Assembly: GCF_963678635.1 (NCBI RefSeq)
Contig: NC_087070.1
Coordinates: 34,907,109-34,971,108, forward strand
DNA length: 64,000 nucleotides
From: Symsagittifera roscoffensis
Lineage: Eukaryota > Xenacoelomorpha > Acoela > Convolutidae
Reading direction: 5' to 3'
The position numbers and the translations under genes are program-made. This document shows, one piece after another, positions 51,201 through 54,200 of the stretch (positions within the stretch are counted from its first letter, which is position 1; each line of letters starts with the position of its first letter). Under the pieces are notes generated by a model that saw only the letters and a list, made by a program, of their open reading frames with translations, searched no databases and had not been told where the DNA came from.

Positions 51201-54200
51201 TAATATTTAACCGCATTGCCTCCAGATCAAGTGGGAAGGAACCTGGAAGTCGTTCAGGTTCATTAAAAAAGCTAGTTCAATTTCTTACACACTAAATGAG
51301 CACTTTCATTTGCGAGTTGCGTTAGAAACAAAGAACCTTCACACTAATACACTACGCTCGCAAGAGTAAAAAAGGTTTATAACGGGACTTTACTTCTAAA
51401 CGAGCACCAATTTTGAGGACTCACATTTGAATATCCACTATGCATCTTTATTTGGGACAGATAAAAACAAAATTAAACAGATGCGAAGCTGCACTTATCA
51501 AACACTTGCGAGAACACGACCAAAAAGCAGCTCTATCTAGTGAAATAAAAAATAAGTAGAAATAAGCCTCAAATTAGCAAAAACTCGGCTAAGTGTCGGA
51601 TTCCAATCTGCGACCTAGCAAATTTGCGTCTCACGCCCAAACCACTGATGCTTAAAATCCCAAAAAACTAGCCAAAAATAACGCAGCTAAATATGCTAAT
51701 AAATTGCCAATTCGATGCAGCAAAAGTAGCACCAAATACAAAAAGACGCAAATTTCCATAAAATATATCGGAAAGCATAGAGCCAAATTATGTTTAAATT
51801 TAGTATTTCAAAAAAACTGCGAGTCACATTGAGTTGGAACATTTCTGAAATCGAGCTTTTTATCATTGTACTGCTGTTTGAAATAAATAACTTTTTCGGT
51901 TCATTTCATGATTTAAAAATGCATCAGCAAGTGTAAATAATATTTGTTAATATATATCAAATTTCAGGAAACTCAGTATTCTTTTTTTCATGACGACATT
52001 TTCTTGGAAAGACAATGAGGGGATACGGCTACATAGCCATCGGATCACGCAAACGAAAGTTCCCCAGGTTGTGTAACAATTCACAATTGGTAATGGGGAG
52101 GAAAGAAAAGCAAATTGATCCCTTGCGGCTTTGAATGCATTTCTCTTCTGATGTGTGCGCAATAAGCCGCTGTAGCAATAAACAGATGTAGCGATAAGCC
52201 GGAAATGACATGTTACTTCATGAGAAATAAAGCAATTAACCGAAAAAAAATCATAGAATAAACAAAAAAAATCCTGAATCAAAGGCGGAAAACTCTGCTT
52301 ATTTCCACAGTTTTTTTTGGTTTTCGGTTTATTGACGAACTTTTCGGTTGATTGAAAAATTAAACCTACCTTAAATACGAAGAAAAACTGAAAACATGGA
52401 TATTGAGTCATAAAAATTGCAGGGCAGATATATCTAGTTTTTCAAATTAAAGAAAGATGCTTTTTGTCGCTTTCGAAGGGGGCAGGATTCGATGAAATTC
52501 AACTTCCTAGGATATTTGACAACCGTCAAAAAACTCAAATCAACCACTCTTATAAAATAAAATTTTCATAAATAGTTCTTTCTGTAAAAGAACAACTCCA
52601 TTTCACCCGCGTTTCGCAAACTGAGACAAATTTTCTAAATCTACTTTAATATGATACCACAATCGATGAAAAAACTACTTTAAGGTTAAAAAGTGTTAAC
52701 TTTAAGGTAACTACTTTTGCGTGAAAAAAAACAGACCCTATCACATGGTTTCTAAGTGATGGTCGGACCAATAGTTTTGATTTTGTCTCGCACGTTTTCA
52801 CAACAACCCTTAAAATGCCTCATTTGGCTCAGATTTTCTTTTAAGCTAAAATTCAGGAATGATACAATTTAGTTTTTAACTGGATTAATATTAAACTAGC
52901 GTGTACCGCACCTCCGGTGCTTCGAATTTTCAACAACTTAAAAAAAACAATTCTACGAATGTACTCTGACAGCACCCAATTACAGGGTTCGTAATTTAAA
53001 AATTTGCAAGGCTTTTTTCAAGTTTTTTAAACAAATTTTGAAGACCCATAAAATTTTGCGAAGTTTTAAATAAGTTCTTCGAAAAATTTAAAATGAACTA
53101 AGAATCGTCCCATCTGGGAAACTGAAAGCGATTGAGCAGTCGCAATTGAGCAGTCGCATTTGGACGCAAGATTTGCAACTCCTGAGAGTACTCTTACAGT
53201 ACCCAACTACAACGTTGGGAAAATCAAATTTTGAGAAACTTCACCTTAAGTTTTCTAAAAGAGGTATTTTTTTGAAAACCAGAAAAAAGTCACATCTCGA
53301 AAACTACTAAAATTTGAGCAGTCTTTTTTGATGGCAATATTCGCAACCTTTGAAGGTACACAACTCCAGAGTTGGTAATTTCATTTTAACGAATTATTTT
53401 GTTAGAGCCTCACTACAGAGATGATAATTTCAAGTTTTGCGAAATTTAAGTTTTCTGAAAAATTTTTAAAATCCTAAAAAACGCCATATCTCGAAAATTA
53501 AATAGATTTGAGCAGTCATACTGGGAGGCAAAATTCTCAACTCCTGAGAGTACTCTGACAGAGCCTCACTACCAAGATGGTATTTCAAGTTTCGCGAAAT
53601 TTTTTTAATTAATTTTTCTGAAAAATTTTGAAAAAATCCTTAAAAAATCATATCTCGAAAACCACAAGAGATTGAGCAGCCATATTCAGAGGCAAGATTC
53701 GCAACCCCCTGAAAGTATCTTCACAGATTCTAATAACAGAATTAAAATCTTCAAAATTTTGGAATTTTTTATTATTTAAGTTTTTTTGAAAATTTTGGAT
53801 AAAATCATAAAAAACGTCATATCTCGAAAACTACAAAGATTTGAGCAGTCATATTTGGCGGCAAAATTCGCAAACCCTTGAGAGTACCCTGACAGAGCCT
53901 CACTACAGAGATGGTATTTCAAGTTTTGTGAAATTTTTTATATCTAAATTTTCTGAAAAATTTTAAATCCAAAAAAACGTCATATCTCGAAAATTAAAAG
54001 GATTTGAGCAGCCATAATCAGAGGCAAGATTCGCAACCCCTTAGAGTACCCTCACAGTATCCAACAACAGGATCCAGATCTTCAACGTTTTGGAATTTTT
54101 TAAAATCTAAGTTTTTGAAAAAAATTTTAAAAAATCATAAAAACCGTCATATCTCGAAAACTACAAGGATTTGAGAGGTGACAACGGGAGGCAAGATTCG

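Noticed and set aside
51947-52411. A 154-residue minus-strand open frame
   Set aside because: Its ends are AT-rich low-complexity sequence and its middle is the unexplained GC-rich segment; no splice context or domain fits, so I list only the segment.
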